A stretch of 64,000 nt of DNA from Pseudomonas sp. TH43 (GCF_016650635.1 NZ_JAEKFI010000001.1:1302001-1366000), one strand, 5' to 3'; positions 1-9,841 are shown, counted from the first letter of the stretch. A program made the numbers and translations. The notes: generated by a model not told the origin, from the letters alone.

Positions 1-1727
1 TCGGCAAGACCACCGGCAAACTCGCCGACGATCACAACGTCAACCTCGAATACTTCTGGTCGCGCAACAACAACGCCACCGCTGTCGGCCCAGCGCCACT
101 GACCGGTTTGAGCCTCGATTCGTCGTCGCCCTACTACCCCGGCAACGGCATTACACCCGGCCCGAGCGGATTCGCCCTCGACCCGACGCAACCGGTTGAT
201 GTGAACTGGCGCGAAACCGCTGCCGGGCCCCGTGAGTCGAAAGACCAGAACACCAGTCAGCGCTTCTTGCTGAGCTTCGATGGTCTGGTCGGCGGTTGGG
301 ATTACAACGTCGGCGCCTCGTACAACCAGAACAAAATCGTCTCCAGCGTCACCAGCGGTTACGTCAGCGATCAGGCGATGATCAACGGTCTGGCCAGCGG
401 TCTGCTCAACCCGTTCGGCCCGCAGTCTACGGCCGGTCAGCAATACATCGATGAAGCGATGTACCACGGCGCCTACTCCACTGCGGTCGGCCGCGTGGCC
501 GGTTTCGACGGGCGTATCAGCCGTGAGATTGGCGACTGGTTCGGCGCCGGCCCGTCCGGTCTCGCGCTGGGTGGCGAGTACCGCAAAGAGAAATTCCATC
601 AGGACTTCGAGTCGTTCGCCGGCGACATCCAGAGCCTCGGCATCGACCCGAACGGCAGTGTCGAGGGCGACCGCAGCGTGAAAGCTGCCTACGCAGAAAT
701 CAACGTGCCGGTGCTCGACAGCCTCGAACTGTCCGCCGCCGTGCGTCACGACAAATACAGCGATTTCGGCAGCACCACCAATCCGAAATATTCGTTCCGT
801 TATCAGCCGCTCAAAGAGCTGGTGGTGCGCGGCGCGTACAGCGAAGGTTTCCGCGCACCGTCGCTGTATGAGTTGTATTCGCCGCGCAGCATCACCTTCA
901 CGCAGGGCTACTACAACGATCCGGTGCTGTGTACCGGCGGCGTGGTGCAACCGGGCGGTAACGGCGGCCGCGATTGCGGTCAGCAGTTCCTCAACCAGAT
1001 TGGCGGCAACGAAGACCTGGCTCCGGAGAAGGCGCGCAACGTGACGCTGGGTTTCGTCTACCAGCCGATCAACAACCTGTCGGTAGGCCTGGATTTCTGG
1101 TGGATTCACATCTCCAACCAGATTCAGCCGTTCCCGGAATCCACCGTGTTTGATCAGGCCGGTTCCTACCCGGATCGCTTCGTGCGCAACGCCGACGGCA
1201 CGCTCAATTACATCGTCACCGGCAACGCCAACCTCGGCATCGTCGAAACCAACGGGGTCGATGTGTCGCTGGACTATCGCTTCCCGAACACGCCGTACGG
1301 TCAATTCGGCCTGGGCCTGCAAGGCACCTATGTCGACGAGTACGACTTCCAGAGCACCATCAAGGGCCCGTTCACCGACAAGGTCGGCGACTTCGAGGGT
1401 GACGGCGTGATCGCGCGCTGGAAGCACAACCTCACCGGCAGCTGGACCTTCGGCGCGGCGCGAGCGTCGCTGACCAACCGCTTCACCACCGGTTACAACG
1501 ACTACGACCGCGATACCCATGCGCGCGTGGCGTCGTATTCGGTGTGGGATCTGTCGGCCGGTTACACCTTCAACAAAGTGCTGGATGTCGATGCCGGGAT
1601 GAAGAACATGTTCGACCGCAACCCACCGTTCTCCAACCAGGCCTACAACTTCCAGAGCGGCTATGACCCACGCTACACCGACCCACTGGGCCGCACCCTG
1701 TTTGCGCGCATGACGTACCACTTCTAA
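1..1727 (+). CDS. TonB-dependent receptor, 5' end outside window
   Basis: The reading frame is open from the left edge (frame of base 3) to a TAA at 1725-1727, giving 574 visible residues, so the N-terminus and plug are outside the window. What remains is a beta-barrel: alternating aromatic strands, a YSEGFRAPSLYELY stretch typical of TonB-dependent receptors, an LAPEKARNVTLGF segment, and a terminal Phe (RMTYHF) as expected for Bam-assembled outer-membrane proteins. The family imports iron chelates, peptides or other large nutrients using TonB energy. It lies 221 bp upstream of yejA on the same strand, which suggests (inference) that it feeds the peptide ABC importer. The substrate cannot be read from the sequence. 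Confidence 0.9.
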   Translation, partial: GKTTGKLADDHNVNLEYFWSRNNNATAVGPAPLTGLSLDSSSPYYPGNGITPGPSGFALDPTQPVDVNWRETAAGPRESKDQNTSQRFLLSFDGLVGGWDYNVGASYNQNKIVSSVTSGYVSDQAMINGLASGLLNPFGPQSTAGQQYIDEAMYHGAYSTAVGRVAGFDGRISREIGDWFGAGPSGLALGGEYRKEKFHQDFESFAGDIQSLGIDPNGSVEGDRSVKAAYAEINVPVLDSLELSAAVRHDKYSDFGSTTNPKYSFRYQPLKELVVRGAYSEGFRAPSLYELYSPRSITFTQGYYNDPVLCTGGVVQPGGNGGRDCGQQFLNQIGGNEDLAPEKARNVTLGFVYQPINNLSVGLDFWWIHISNQIQPFPESTVFDQAGSYPDRFVRNADGTLNYIVTGNANLGIVETNGVDVSLDYRFPNTPYGQFGLGLQGTYVDEYDFQSTIKGPFTDKVGDFEGDGVIARWKHNLTGSWTFGAARASLTNRFTTGYNDYDRDTHARVASYSVWDLSAGYTFNKVLDVDAGMKNMFDRNPPFSNQAYNFQSGYDPRYTDPLGRTLFARMTYHF

Positions 1728-1762
1728 CCCGGCAACACCTTAATCCCTGTAGGAATGAGTCT

Positions 1763-1893
1763 TGTGGCGAGGGGATTTATCCCCGTCCGGCTGCGCAGCA
1801 GTCGTAACCATTGATCGCGGTCTGTCTGGTCATTCGCGGTTGCAGGTTTTGGCGGTGCTTCGCGCCCCAACGGGGATAAATCCCCTCGCCACA
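1763..1893. repeat. REPIN-like palindromic doublet, GGGGATTTATCCCC family
   Basis: Left arm TGTGGCGAGGGGATTTATCC and its reverse complement at the right end (ending CGCCACA) flank about 85 bp; the inner part carries the CTGCGCAGCAGTC segment and a CGCCCCAACGGGG segment also found in the copies at 11666 and 32270. It lies between the receptor gene and yejA and may end the upstream transcript. Confidence 0.85.
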
Positions 1894-1948
1894 CAGGCTC
1901 ACTCCGACAGGTTGAACCGTGATCTTTCAGGGGCTCAGGAGTGACTTC

Positions 1949-3814
1949 ATGACTTTCATGCGCAACATGGCAGGCCTGCTGCTTGGCGGTGCGCTGCTGT
2001 GCAATGTGGCACCGGCGGTGGCCGCTGGCAGCTACGCGATGACGGTATACGGCGAGGCGCCGAAGTACCCGGCGGGTTTCGAGCATTTCGACTTCGTTAA
2101 TCCCGACGCACCCAAGGGCGGTTCGCTCAGCCGCGCGTCGATGGAAATCGGCCAGTACAACTACATCGCGCCGTATGCCGATCAAGGCATCAGCGTGGTG
2201 CAGGTCAACGACTGGGTGTACTCACCGCTGGCGTTTCGTTCGCTGGACGAACCGTACACCGTCTACGGCCTGGTCGCGCAACAGATGGAGCGCGATCCCC
2301 AAGGGCTGTGGGTGCGTTTCACCCTCAATCCAAAAGCACGTTTCGCCGACGGCACGCCGATCACCGCCGAAGACGTGCGCTACACCTTCAACTTGCTGAT
2401 GACCAAAGGCAGCCTGAGTTATCGGCAGCAATACGCCGACGTGCAGGACGTGCTCATCGAAGGCCCACGGCAAGTGCGCTTCACCTTCAAGAACAACCTC
2501 AACCGCACACTGGCGCTGGATCTGGCGACGATGCGGGTCGTGCCGGAGCACTGGTGGCAAACCCGCGATTTCGCCAACGGCGGCGGTTTCGAGCCACCGC
2601 TGGGCAGCGGCCCGTACCGCGTGAGCAAAGTCGACGCCGGGCGCAGTATCAGCTTCCAGCGTGATGCGGATTGGTGGGGCAAGGACCTGCCAGTCAGTCG
2701 CGGCCTGTACAACTTCGACACGCTTACGGTGAATTTCTACGGCGACACCGACGTCGCCCGCCAACTCTTGCAGGCCGGTGCGTTCGACTACAACCGCGAG
2801 TTTTCTTCGTCCGGTTACGTGGTCGGCTATAACAGCCCGGCCTTGCGCGATGGTCGCTTGCAACAGTCGATCCTCGCCCCGGAAAAACCGACGGCGGCGC
2901 AAGGCTTCGTATTCAACCTGCAAAACCCGATCTTTCAGGATCGCCGCGTCCGCCAGGCAATCAGTCTGCTGTGGGATTTCGAATGGACTAACAAGCAGAT
3001 GATGCGCGGCTTCTACGTGCGCCAGAACAGCTTCTGGCCGAAGAGTGAAATGGCTGCCACAGCACTGCCTGATGCCGAAGAAATGAAGATCCTCGAACCG
3101 CTGCGCGGGCAGGTTCCCGACGAAGTATTTACCGAGGTCTATCAGGCGCCGAAAACCGATGGCAGCGGCTACATCCGTGACAAACAACTGCAAGCGCTGA
3201 AGCTGCTCGCCGAGGCCGGCTGGACGCCGCAAAACAATCGGCTGGTCAACGCTGCCGGCGAGCCGCTCGAGTTCACTTTCCTCGACGGTCAGGGCGGCTT
3301 CGATCGCATGCTGCTGCCGTTCAAACGCACCCTCGCGCAGATCGGCATCACGCTGAATTTACGCCGCATCGATTCGGCGCAATACGTCAATCGGCTGAAC
3401 GCCCGCGACTACGACATGATCGTCACCAGTTTCCCGCGCAGCGGCGATCCGATCGTCTCCCCCGGCCGCGAGCTGTACAGCCTGTATGCCTCGCAAAGTG
3501 CCACGCAGGTCGGCAGTTCGAATTCGATGGTGCTGGCCAATCCGGCGGTCGATCAACTGATCGACGGGCTGGTGCAGGCCAACACCCGCGAAGCCATGGT
3601 GCATTACGCCCGCGCCCTCGACCGGGTGCTGCAATGGGGTTACTACATGATTCCCAACTACTACTCCAAGGGCACGCCGACGGTGTATCAGAACCGTTTT
3701 GGCATGCCGGCGCAGCAACCGCTTTACAACGAAGGGCTGGAAACCTGGTGGGAAGTCGCGGCCAAACCGTTGACGAGCCAACAGATGAACGCCCGACTCG
3801 CGGGAGGCCAGTGA
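1949..3814 (+). CDS. yejA: YejA-type periplasmic oligopeptide-binding protein
   Basis: Solute-binding protein (SBP family 5) of a peptide ABC importer, 621 residues. The ATG at 1949 is chosen because AGGAG lies 7 bp upstream and it begins a clear signal peptide ([17 protein letters not shown], cleavage after PAVAA); an in-frame GTG at 1919 has no such support. The mature N-terminus with [19 protein letters not shown] and APKGG is the YejA signature, and the C-terminal [17 protein letters not shown] block is typical of the family. First gene of yejABEF: yejB starts 1 bp after its stop. In enterobacteria the Yej system imports peptide antibiotics of the microcin C type and short peptides; that role is inferred here from homology. 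Confidence 0.93.
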   Translation: MTFMRNMAGLLLGGALLCNVAPAVAAGSYAMTVYGEAPKYPAGFEHFDFVNPDAPKGGSLSRASMEIGQYNYIAPYADQGISVVQVNDWVYSPLAFRSLDEPYTVYGLVAQQMERDPQGLWVRFTLNPKARFADGTPITAEDVRYTFNLLMTKGSLSYRQQYADVQDVLIEGPRQVRFTFKNNLNRTLALDLATMRVVPEHWWQTRDFANGGGFEPPLGSGPYRVSKVDAGRSISFQRDADWWGKDLPVSRGLYNFDTLTVNFYGDTDVARQLLQAGAFDYNREFSSSGYVVGYNSPALRDGRLQQSILAPEKPTAAQGFVFNLQNPIFQDRRVRQAISLLWDFEWTNKQMMRGFYVRQNSFWPKSEMAATALPDAEEMKILEPLRGQVPDEVFTEVYQAPKTDGSGYIRDKQLQALKLLAEAGWTPQNNRLVNAAGEPLEFTFLDGQGGFDRMLLPFKRTLAQIGITLNLRRIDSAQYVNRLNARDYDMIVTSFPRSGDPIVSPGRELYSLYASQSATQVGSSNSMVLANPAVDQLIDGLVQANTREAMVHYARALDRVLQWGYYMIPNYYSKGTPTVYQNRFGMPAQQPLYNEGLETWWEVAAKPLTSQQMNARLAGGQ

Positions 3815-3815
3815 C

Positions 3816-4880
3816 ATGCTGCGTTATCTGAGTCGACGTTTGCTGCTGATCATCCCCACACTGTTGTGCATCCTGGTGGTTAATTTCCTCATTGTGCAGG
3901 CCGCGCCGGGCGGCCCGGTGGAGCAAGCCATCGCCCGCCTGCAAGGCTTCGGCGGCCACAGCATGGGCGGCGGTGGCGAGGTTGCCGCGATTGGCGGTGC
4001 CGGGCGCAGCAGCCGTGGTCTCGACCCGGCACTGATCGAGGAAATCAAACACCACTACGGCTTCGACAAACCGATGCACGAACGCCTGTGGCTGATGTTG
4101 AAAAATTACGCGCAACTGGATCTGGGCAGCAGTTTCTTCCGTGGCGCCAAGGTCACCGACCTGATCGTGCAGAAGCTGCCGGTGTCGCTGTCATTGGGCT
4201 TGTGGGCGACGCTGATCACTTACCTGATTTCGATTCCGCTGGGCATTCGCAAAGCAATCAAAAACGGCAGCGCTTTCGATGTCTGGAGCAGTACAGCGAT
4301 CATCGTCGGCTACGCGATGCCGGCGTTTCTCTTTGCGATTCTGTTGATCGTGGTATTTGCCGGTGGCAGCTACGTCAACTGGTTTCCGGTGCAAGGACTG
4401 GTCTCGGATAACTTCGACAGCCTCAGCACGCTGGGCAAGGTCGGTGACTACCTCTGGCACTTGGTGTTGCCGGTGACGGCACTGGTGATCGGCGGCTTCG
4501 CGACGCTGACGATCCTTACCAAAAACAGCTTCCTCAACGAGATCAGCCGCCAGTACGTGATCACCGCCCGGGCCAAGGGCCTGACCGAGCGCCGCGTGCT
4601 CTACGGCCACGTGTTTCGCAACGCCATGCTGTTGGTGGTCGCGGGGGTGCCGTCGGCGCTGATCGAGGTGTTTTTCGCCGGTTCGCTGTTGATTGAAACC
4701 ATCTTCAACCTCGATGGCCTCGGCCGCATGAGTTACGAAGCGGCGGTCTCGCGCGACTACCCGGTGGTGTTCGGCGCGCTGTTTCTGTTCACCCTGTTCG
4801 GCCTGCTGATCAAGCTGATCGGCGACCTCTGCTACACCCTGCTCGACCCGCGCATCGACTTCTCGGCGAGGACTGCCTGA
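3816..4880 (+). CDS. yejB: YejB-type peptide ABC transporter permease
   Basis: Inner-membrane permease of 354 residues, close to the E. coli YejB length. It starts with [19 protein letters not shown], the usual first membrane helix of DppB/OppB-type permeases, has further hydrophobic segments and carries the EAA-type cytoplasmic loop near [20 protein letters not shown] that docks on the ATPase. The start has GGGAGG 8 bp upstream and lies 1 bp after the yejA stop. Residues about 45-60 are a Gly/Ser-rich insertion ([16 protein letters not shown]) within the first periplasmic region, as in many YejB proteins. It forms the heterodimeric channel with YejE. Confidence 0.93.
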   Translation: MLRYLSRRLLLIIPTLLCILVVNFLIVQAAPGGPVEQAIARLQGFGGHSMGGGGEVAAIGGAGRSSRGLDPALIEEIKHHYGFDKPMHERLWLMLKNYAQLDLGSSFFRGAKVTDLIVQKLPVSLSLGLWATLITYLISIPLGIRKAIKNGSAFDVWSSTAIIVGYAMPAFLFAILLIVVFAGGSYVNWFPVQGLVSDNFDSLSTLGKVGDYLWHLVLPVTALVIGGFATLTILTKNSFLNEISRQYVITARAKGLTERRVLYGHVFRNAMLLVVAGVPSALIEVFFAGSLLIETIFNLDGLGRMSYEAAVSRDYPVVFGALFLFTLFGLLIKLIGDLCYTLLDPRIDFSARTA

Positions 4881-5902
4881 TGTTCACACTTTCCCCTCTG
4901 GGCCGGCGCCGTGTCGCGCAATTCAAAGCCAATCGCCGAGGTCGCTGGTCACTGTGGCTGTTTATCGGTCTGTGCCTGATTTGCCTCGGCGGCGAGTTGA
5001 TCGCCAACGACAAACCACTGGTGATTCGTTATCACGATGCTTTTTACTTTCCGATCCTCAGCGATTACCTGGAAACCGATTTCGGCGGCGAGCTGCCATT
5101 CCAGCCGGACTACGCCAGCAGCTACGTGCATAAGTTGATCGAGGATCAGGGCGGCTGGATGCTGTTTCCGCCGATCCCGTTCAGCTACGACACGGTCAAT
5201 TACGACCTCAGTGAACCGGCGCCGAGCCCGCCCTCCTCCAGCAATTGGCTGGGCACCGACGATCAGGCGCGCGACGTGTTGGCGCGGGTGATCTTCGGCA
5301 CGCGTATTTCGATTCTGTTTGCGCTGATCCTCACCGGCATCAGTGCGTTGATCGGCATCGTTGCCGGGGCGCTGCAGGGTTATTACGGCGGTTGGGTCGA
5401 CTTGCTCGGGCAACGGGTGCTGGAAATCTGGTCGGGGCTGCCGGTGCTGTATCTGCTGATCATTTTGTCCGGCTTCGTCTCGCCGAGTTTCTGGTGGCTG
5501 CTGGGGATCATGGCGCTGTTTTCGTGGCTGGCACTGGTCGATGTGGTGCGCGCCGAATTCCTCCGTGGGCGCAATCTGGAATACGTCAAAGCCGCACGGG
5601 CGCTGGGCCTGACCGACAGCGAGCTGATGCGTCGGCACATCCTGCCCAATGCGATGACCTCCACCCTTACCTACCTGCCGTTCATTCTGACCGGCGCCAT
5701 CGCCACGCTGACTGCACTGGATTTTCTCGGTTTCGGCATGCCAGCGGGCACGGCGTCGCTGGGTGAACTGATTGGCCAGGCCAAGCGCAATCTGCAAGCG
5801 CCATGGCTGGGGCTGACGGCGTTTTTTGCCTTGGCGTTGATTCTGTCGTTGCTGGTTTTCATCGGTGAGGCTTGCCGAGATGCGTTTGATCCGAGGAGCT
5901 GA
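4880..5902 (+). CDS. yejE: YejE-type peptide ABC transporter permease
   Basis: Second permease, 340 residues. Start and yejB stop share one base (TGATG), so the two are probably translationally coupled; GAGGA lies 7 bp before the ATG. One N-terminal membrane helix (about 22-40) is followed by a long periplasmic section, then a five-helix permease core. The cytoplasmic coupling loop is visible as YVKAARALGLTDSELMRRHI. This is the OppC/DppC-type partner of YejB. The large periplasmic segment after helix 1 (roughly residues 45-130, with GTDDQARDVLARVIFG at its end) is usual for YejE. Confidence 0.93.
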   Translation: MFTLSPLGRRRVAQFKANRRGRWSLWLFIGLCLICLGGELIANDKPLVIRYHDAFYFPILSDYLETDFGGELPFQPDYASSYVHKLIEDQGGWMLFPPIPFSYDTVNYDLSEPAPSPPSSSNWLGTDDQARDVLARVIFGTRISILFALILTGISALIGIVAGALQGYYGGWVDLLGQRVLEIWSGLPVLYLLIILSGFVSPSFWWLLGIMALFSWLALVDVVRAEFLRGRNLEYVKAARALGLTDSELMRRHILPNAMTSTLTYLPFILTGAIATLTALDFLGFGMPAGTASLGELIGQAKRNLQAPWLGLTAFFALALILSLLVFIGEACRDAFDPRS

Positions 5903-5903
5903 G

Positions 5904-7538
5904 ATGAAAGACCATTTGATCGAGATACGTGACCTGCGCGTTGCCTTTGGCGGGCAGGAAGTGGTGCACGGTTTGAACCTGGATATTCGTCGGGGTGAGT
6001 GTTTGGCGCTGGTCGGTGAATCGGGTTCGGGCAAGTCGGTGACGGCGCATTCGATCCTGCGTTTGCTGCCAGGCAAGAACGTCAGTAGCAGCGGCTCTAT
6101 CAGCTACAACGGCGTGGACTTGTTGCACGCCAGCGAGCAGCAGATGCGCGGTTTGCGTGGCAACCGGATTGCAATGATTTTCCAGGAGCCGATGACTTCG
6201 CTGAATCCGCTGCACACGGTGGAAAAGCAAGTCAGTGAAGTGCTGGAGATTCATAAAGGCCTGAAGGGCCGCGCTGCCCGCGAACGGACTTTGCAGTTAC
6301 TTGAGCTGGTCGGCATTCGCCAGCCTTTGCAGCGCTTGAAAGCCTATCCACATCAGCTCTCCGGTGGGCAGCGACAAAGGGTGATGATCGCCATGGCGTT
6401 GGCCAATGAGCCAGAACTGTTGATCGCCGATGAGCCGACTACCGCGCTGGACGTGACCGTGCAGCAGAAGATTCTCGAACTGTTGATCGAGCTGCAGCAG
6501 AGGCTCGGCATGTCACTGCTGTTGATCAGCCATGACCTCAATCTGGTGCGGCGCATCGCGCAGCGGGTCTGCGTGATGCGTCACGGTGAAGTCGTCGAAG
6601 CGGCTGATTGCGAAACGCTGTTCCGCGCGCCGCAGCATCCCTACAGCCGTTTGCTGATCGAGGCCGAACCGAGCGGTGCGCCGGTGCCGAGCCAGTTCGA
6701 TCACAACCTGTTGGAGGTGGATGATCTGAAGGTCTGGTTTCCATTGCCCAAAGCGTTGTTCAGCCGTCAGCAGGACTACATCAAAGCGGTGGACGGCGTG
6801 AGCTTCACCCTGCAACGGGGCAAGACACTGGGCATTGTTGGCGAGTCCGGCTCGGGCAAATCGACGCTGGGCCAGGCGATCCTGCGATTGGTGGAATCGG
6901 AGGGCAATATTCGTTTCGGCAACAAGCAACTGAGCCTGCTCAATCAGCGTTTGATGCGGCCATTGCGGCGGCAGATTCAGGTGGTGTTTCAGGATCCGTT
7001 CGGCAGCCTCAGCCCAAGGATGTCGGTGCAACAGATCATTGCCGAGGGCTTGTTGACCCATGGCATCGGCACCGAGGCTGAGCGCGAGGCGGCAGTGATT
7101 CGCGTGCTGGAAGAAGTCGGGCTCGATCCGAAAAGCCGTCATCGTTACCCCCATGAATTTTCCGGCGGTCAGCGCCAGCGTATTTCCATCGCCCGCGCCC
7201 TGGTGTTGGAACCGGCGCTGATTCTGCTGGATGAGCCGACCTCGGCGCTGGATCGCACGGTGCAAAAACAGGTGGTGGAGCTGTTGCGGCAGTTGCAGAT
7301 CAAGCATGGGCTGACGTACCTGTTCATCAGCCATGACCTGGCGGTGGTACATGCCTTGGCGCATGACTTGATGGTGATCAAGGATGGCAAAGTCGTTGAG
7401 CAGGGTTCGTCACGAGAGATTTTCGCCGCGCCCAAACACCCCTACACCCAGGAACTTCTGAAAGCCTCCAGCCTGAAGACTGACAAAAACCCCTGTGGGA
7501 GCGAGCCTGCTCGCGAATACGGTGTGTCAGCCACATAA
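5904..7538 (+). CDS. yejF: YejF-type duplicated peptide ABC transporter ATPase
   Basis: Fused ATPase with two nucleotide-binding domains, 544 residues. Domain 1: Walker A GESGSGKS (38-45), LSGGQRQR signature, [12 protein letters not shown]. Domain 2: Walker [17 protein letters not shown] signature, [12 protein letters not shown]. The ATG at 5904 is chosen because GAGGAG lies 5 bp upstream and it follows the yejE stop directly. It powers YejB/YejE. Oddity: the last 16 residues ([16 protein letters not shown]) are encoded by the left arm of a palindromic repeat that begins at 7493, so the repeat supplies the stop codon. The rest is intact and should be functional. Confidence 0.94.
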   Translation: MKDHLIEIRDLRVAFGGQEVVHGLNLDIRRGECLALVGESGSGKSVTAHSILRLLPGKNVSSSGSISYNGVDLLHASEQQMRGLRGNRIAMIFQEPMTSLNPLHTVEKQVSEVLEIHKGLKGRAARERTLQLLELVGIRQPLQRLKAYPHQLSGGQRQRVMIAMALANEPELLIADEPTTALDVTVQQKILELLIELQQRLGMSLLLISHDLNLVRRIAQRVCVMRHGEVVEAADCETLFRAPQHPYSRLLIEAEPSGAPVPSQFDHNLLEVDDLKVWFPLPKALFSRQQDYIKAVDGVSFTLQRGKTLGIVGESGSGKSTLGQAILRLVESEGNIRFGNKQLSLLNQRLMRPLRRQIQVVFQDPFGSLSPRMSVQQIIAEGLLTHGIGTEAEREAAVIRVLEEVGLDPKSRHRYPHEFSGGQRQRISIARALVLEPALILLDEPTSALDRTVQKQVVELLRQLQIKHGLTYLFISHDLAVVHALAHDLMVIKDGKVVEQGSSREIFAAPKHPYTQELLKASSLKTDKNPCGSEPAREYGVSAT

Positions 7539-7583
7539 GTGCCGACTGATCCGGCGCCTTCGCGAGCAGGCTCGCTCCCACAG
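7493..7583. repeat. REPIN-like doublet (GGGAGCGAGCCTGCTCGC family) overlapping yejF
   Basis: Inward-facing arms CTGTGGGAGCGAGCCTGCTC... and ...GAGCAGGCTCGCTCCCACAG. The left arm lies inside the yejF frame. In RNA the arms can form a long stem that may serve as a 3' stabiliser or terminator. Confidence 0.9.
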
Positions 7584-7621
7584 GGAAGGTTAGTGGGGTT
7601 TGAAATTTATTTTTCGGGCAC

Positions 7622-7650
7622 TGCATCCAAACGCCTCCGCCATGGGTAGT
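7622..7650 (+). promoter_or_regulatory. possible ECF-type promoter before the DUF3455 gene
   Basis: TGCATCC (7622-7628) and GGTAGT (about 7646) are about 16-17 bp apart, a spacing compatible with an ECF -35/-10 pair. A hairpin ACAGCC-CTCTTC-GGCTGT follows at 7658-7675 in the presumed leader. This is pattern reading only; no second copy was found to support it. Confidence 0.25.
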
Positions 7651-7707
7651 CCCTGTAACAGCCCTCTTCGGCTGTCAGCGGTTTACCCTTTTCGGAGAAA
7701 CACACTG

Positions 7708-8229
7708 ATGAACATTACCCAGCTGATTGGCCTCACCGGTTTGCTCGCTGTCACCTCGACGACCTTCGCTCAAAGCAGTTATCCCGACGCGATCAAAGTC
7801 CCGGATGGTCACAAGATCGCGATGGAAACCACCGGCGTTGGCGAGATCACCTACGAGTGCCGCGACAAGCCCAACGTCGCCGGGCAGACCGAGTGGACCT
7901 TCGTCGGCCCGAAAGCGGTGCTCAATGATCGCAGCGGCAAGCAGGTCGGCACCTACTTTGGTCCACCCGCCACCTGGCAGGCCAAGGACGGTTCTAAAGT
8001 CACCGGCACGCAATTGGCCGTGGCGCCATCGAGCCCGGGCAACCTGCCCTATCAGTTGGTCAAGGCCAACCCGGCCGAAGGCAAAGGCGCCATGACGGGC
8101 GTGAGTTACATCCAGCGCGTCGCCCTCAAGGGCGGCGTAGCGCCGGGCAGCGAATGCACAGCGGCGAACAAGGGCAAACAGGAAGTGGTGAAGTACCAGG
8201 CCGATTACATCTTCTGGGCCGTGAACTGA
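7708..8229 (+). CDS. DUF3455 family secreted protein
   Basis: A 173-residue protein with a signal peptide (MNITQLIGLTGLLAVTSTTFA, cleavage before QSSYPD), so exported. The body has the DUF3455 pattern: a start like IKVPDGHKIAMETTGVGEITYEC, then WTFVGPKAVLNDRSGKQVG, GPPATWQAKDGSKVTG and a C-terminal YQADYIFW. Two cysteines near the ends (CRDK and CTAANKG) could pair. The ATG at 7708 follows a CGGAGAAAC stretch; the upstream in-frame GTG has no signal peptide after it. It precedes an ECF sigma/anti-sigma pair on the same strand, so it may belong to that regulon (inference). The family function is not known. Confidence 0.8.
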   Translation: MNITQLIGLTGLLAVTSTTFAQSSYPDAIKVPDGHKIAMETTGVGEITYECRDKPNVAGQTEWTFVGPKAVLNDRSGKQVGTYFGPPATWQAKDGSKVTGTQLAVAPSSPGNLPYQLVKANPAEGKGAMTGVSYIQRVALKGGVAPGSECTAANKGKQEVVKYQADYIFWAVN

Positions 8230-8251
8230 TGCGTTGATTCACTCAATTCCT

Positions 8252-8340
8252 TGTAGGAGCCGAGCTTGCTCGCGAAGGCGTCGTGTCAGTCATATATTTT
8301 TTACTGAAAATACGCTTTCGCGAGCAAGCTCGGCTCCTAC
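8252..8340. repeat. REPIN-like doublet (GGAGCCGAGCTTGCTCGCGAA family)
   Basis: Inward arms TGTAGGAGCCGAGCTTGCTC and GAGCAAGCTCGGCTCCTAC with an A/T-rich centre. It lies between the DUF3455 gene and the sigma factor gene and could reduce read-through. Confidence 0.88.
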
Positions 8341-8384
8341 GGGGTGCGGTGGTGTTTGCTGGAATGTGAGCTAGATTGCACGAC

Positions 8385-8918
8385 ATGTCTTTGCCCGAAT
8401 CCGTGTTTGATTACGAAGCCCGTCTTGCTGCCTGCGCGCGCGGCGAGCGTGCGGCCCTGCGCGATTTGTATGTGCAGGAAGGCCCGCGCCTGCTCGGCGT
8501 GGCCAAGCGGCTGGTGCGCGATACGGCGCTGGCCGAGGACATTGTTCATGAGGCGTTCATCAAGATCTGGAACGGCGCGGCGGGGTTTGATCCGGCACGC
8601 GGTTCGGCGCGAGGCTGGATGTTCAGCGTGACCCGGCACCTGGCGTTGAATCTGCTGCGCGACCATGGCCGGGAAACGCCGTTCAGCGAAGAACATGCAG
8701 CGCTGTCAGAGGATGATGGCTTCGACGCCAACGCACATTCGGCGCGTATTCACCGCTGCCTTGAACAACTCGATCCGCAGCGTCGGCGCTGCATCCTGCA
8801 CGCCTATGTCGACGGTTATTCTCATGCGCAGATTGCCACACGCCTCGACACGCCGCTGGGCACGGTCAAAGCCTGGATCAAGCGCAGCCTCAACGCCTTG
8901 CGGGAGTGCATGGGATGA
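8385..8918 (+). CDS. ECF-type RNA polymerase sigma factor
   Basis: A 177-residue sigma-70 family protein of group IV. Region 2 is visible around LRDLYVQEGPRLLGVAKRLV and AEDIVHEAFIKIW. Region 4 is the C-terminal helix-turn-helix in YVDGYSHAQIATRLDTPLGTVKAWIKRSL. There is no region 1 or 3, as usual for ECF factors. The ATG at 8385 lacks a strong ribosome site; a TTG at 8376 is an alternative. The stop overlaps the start of the next gene, an RskA-like anti-sigma factor, which is the classical arrangement. It should redirect RNA polymerase in response to an envelope or oxidative signal, but the sequence does not say which. Confidence 0.9.
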   Translation: MSLPESVFDYEARLAACARGERAALRDLYVQEGPRLLGVAKRLVRDTALAEDIVHEAFIKIWNGAAGFDPARGSARGWMFSVTRHLALNLLRDHGRETPFSEEHAALSEDDGFDANAHSARIHRCLEQLDPQRRRCILHAYVDGYSHAQIATRLDTPLGTVKAWIKRSLNALRECMG

Positions 8919-9616
8919 CCACTGAATCGGCGCAAGAACGCGATGAACTGGCCAGCGAATATGTGCTCGGCACGCTTTCGGCCGAAGATCGCGCCGACGT
9001 TCAACGGCGCCTGCCGACTGATCCTGAGCTGCGTGCAGCGGTGGATGCCTGGGAGCGGCGGTTGCTGGACATGACCGACCTTGTCGAACCCCTTCAGCCG
9101 TCGCCTCATTTGTGGCCACGCATTGAGCGAACGCTCCAGCGACAAATACCAAGCCTGCCGATTGCAGCGAAAACCTCATGGTGGAATCTGCTGCCGTTGT
9201 GGCGTGGCCTGAGCGCTGCCGGATTGGCCGCGACGTTGATCCTGGGCGCGATCCTGCTGACCCAGACCACGCCGAAGCCGAATTATCTGGTGGTGTTGGT
9301 GGCGCCGCAGGACAAGGCGCCGGGCTGGGTGATCCAGGCCAGCAACTCGCGGGAGATTCAGTTGATTCCACTGGGAGTGGTCGAGGTGCCGGCGGACAAG
9401 GCGCTGGAGTTCTGGACCAAGGCTGACGGTTGGCAAGGGCCGGTGTCGCTGGGGTTGGTCAAACCGGGACAGGCGTTGTCGGTGCCGCTGGACAAGCTGC
9501 CGCCGCTGCAACCGAATCAGCTATTCGAGTTGACGCTTGAAGGTGCCAATGGCTCGCCAATCGGCAAACCGACCGGACCGATTCAGGCGATCGGCAGGGC
9601 CGTAAAAGTACTTTGA
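8915..9616 (+). CDS. RskA-type membrane anti-sigma factor
   Basis: A 233-residue protein whose ATG overlaps the sigma factor stop by 4 bp (ATGA), indicating coupled translation; GGGAG lies about 8 bp upstream. The N-terminal cytoplasmic part (ELASEYVLGTLSAEDRADVQRRL) is the sigma-binding helical domain of RskA-like proteins and lacks the zinc-finger His/Cys pattern. One membrane helix follows (about 95-115, GLSAAGLAATLILGAILL), then a periplasmic RskA domain with PADKALEFWTKADG. It should hold the sigma factor inactive until the periplasmic domain is cleaved or changed. Confidence 0.88.
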   Translation: MTTESAQERDELASEYVLGTLSAEDRADVQRRLPTDPELRAAVDAWERRLLDMTDLVEPLQPSPHLWPRIERTLQRQIPSLPIAAKTSWWNLLPLWRGLSAAGLAATLILGAILLTQTTPKPNYLVVLVAPQDKAPGWVIQASNSREIQLIPLGVVEVPADKALEFWTKADGWQGPVSLGLVKPGQALSVPLDKLPPLQPNQLFELTLEGANGSPIGKPTGPIQAIGRAVKVL

Positions 9617-9642
9617 GGCTGACGCAGGTCTGAATGTTATCC

Positions 9643-9730
9643 CTGTAGGAGCTGCCGCAGGCTGCGATCTTTTGATCTTGCCCTTTCAAAACCAACATCA
9701 AAAGATCGCAGCCTGCGGCAGCTCCTACAG
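9643..9730. repeat. REPIN-like doublet (GCTGCCGCAGGCTGCGATC family)
   Basis: Arms CTGTAGGAGCTGCCGCAGGC and GCCTGCGGCAGCTCCTACAG face inward, with ATCTTTTGAT motifs flanking the centre. It is located 27 bp after the anti-sigma factor stop, so probably also acts as transcript end. Confidence 0.9.
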
Positions 9731-9738
9731 GAACCATC

Positions 9739-9768
9739 ATTGCCGTCGATGTTCACCATCACGGCAAT
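9739..9768. promoter_or_regulatory. inverted repeat upstream of the repeat-protein gene
   Basis: Perfect 8-bp arms ATTGCCGT and ACGGCAAT with a 14-bp centre, 74 bp before the ATG at 9842. It could be an operator or an RNA hairpin. A TAAGAT at about 9795 is a possible -10 element downstream. Confidence 0.35.
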
Positions 9769-9841
9769 GAAGTTCTCATAAAAAATCCCCGGCGTAAGAT
9801 CGGCTCCATACCAACCAACAACACCCCCGGAGCACACCATC

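Noticed and set aside
1919..1948. Upstream GTG start for yejA
   Set aside because: ATG at 1949 has an AGGAG site and begins the signal peptide.
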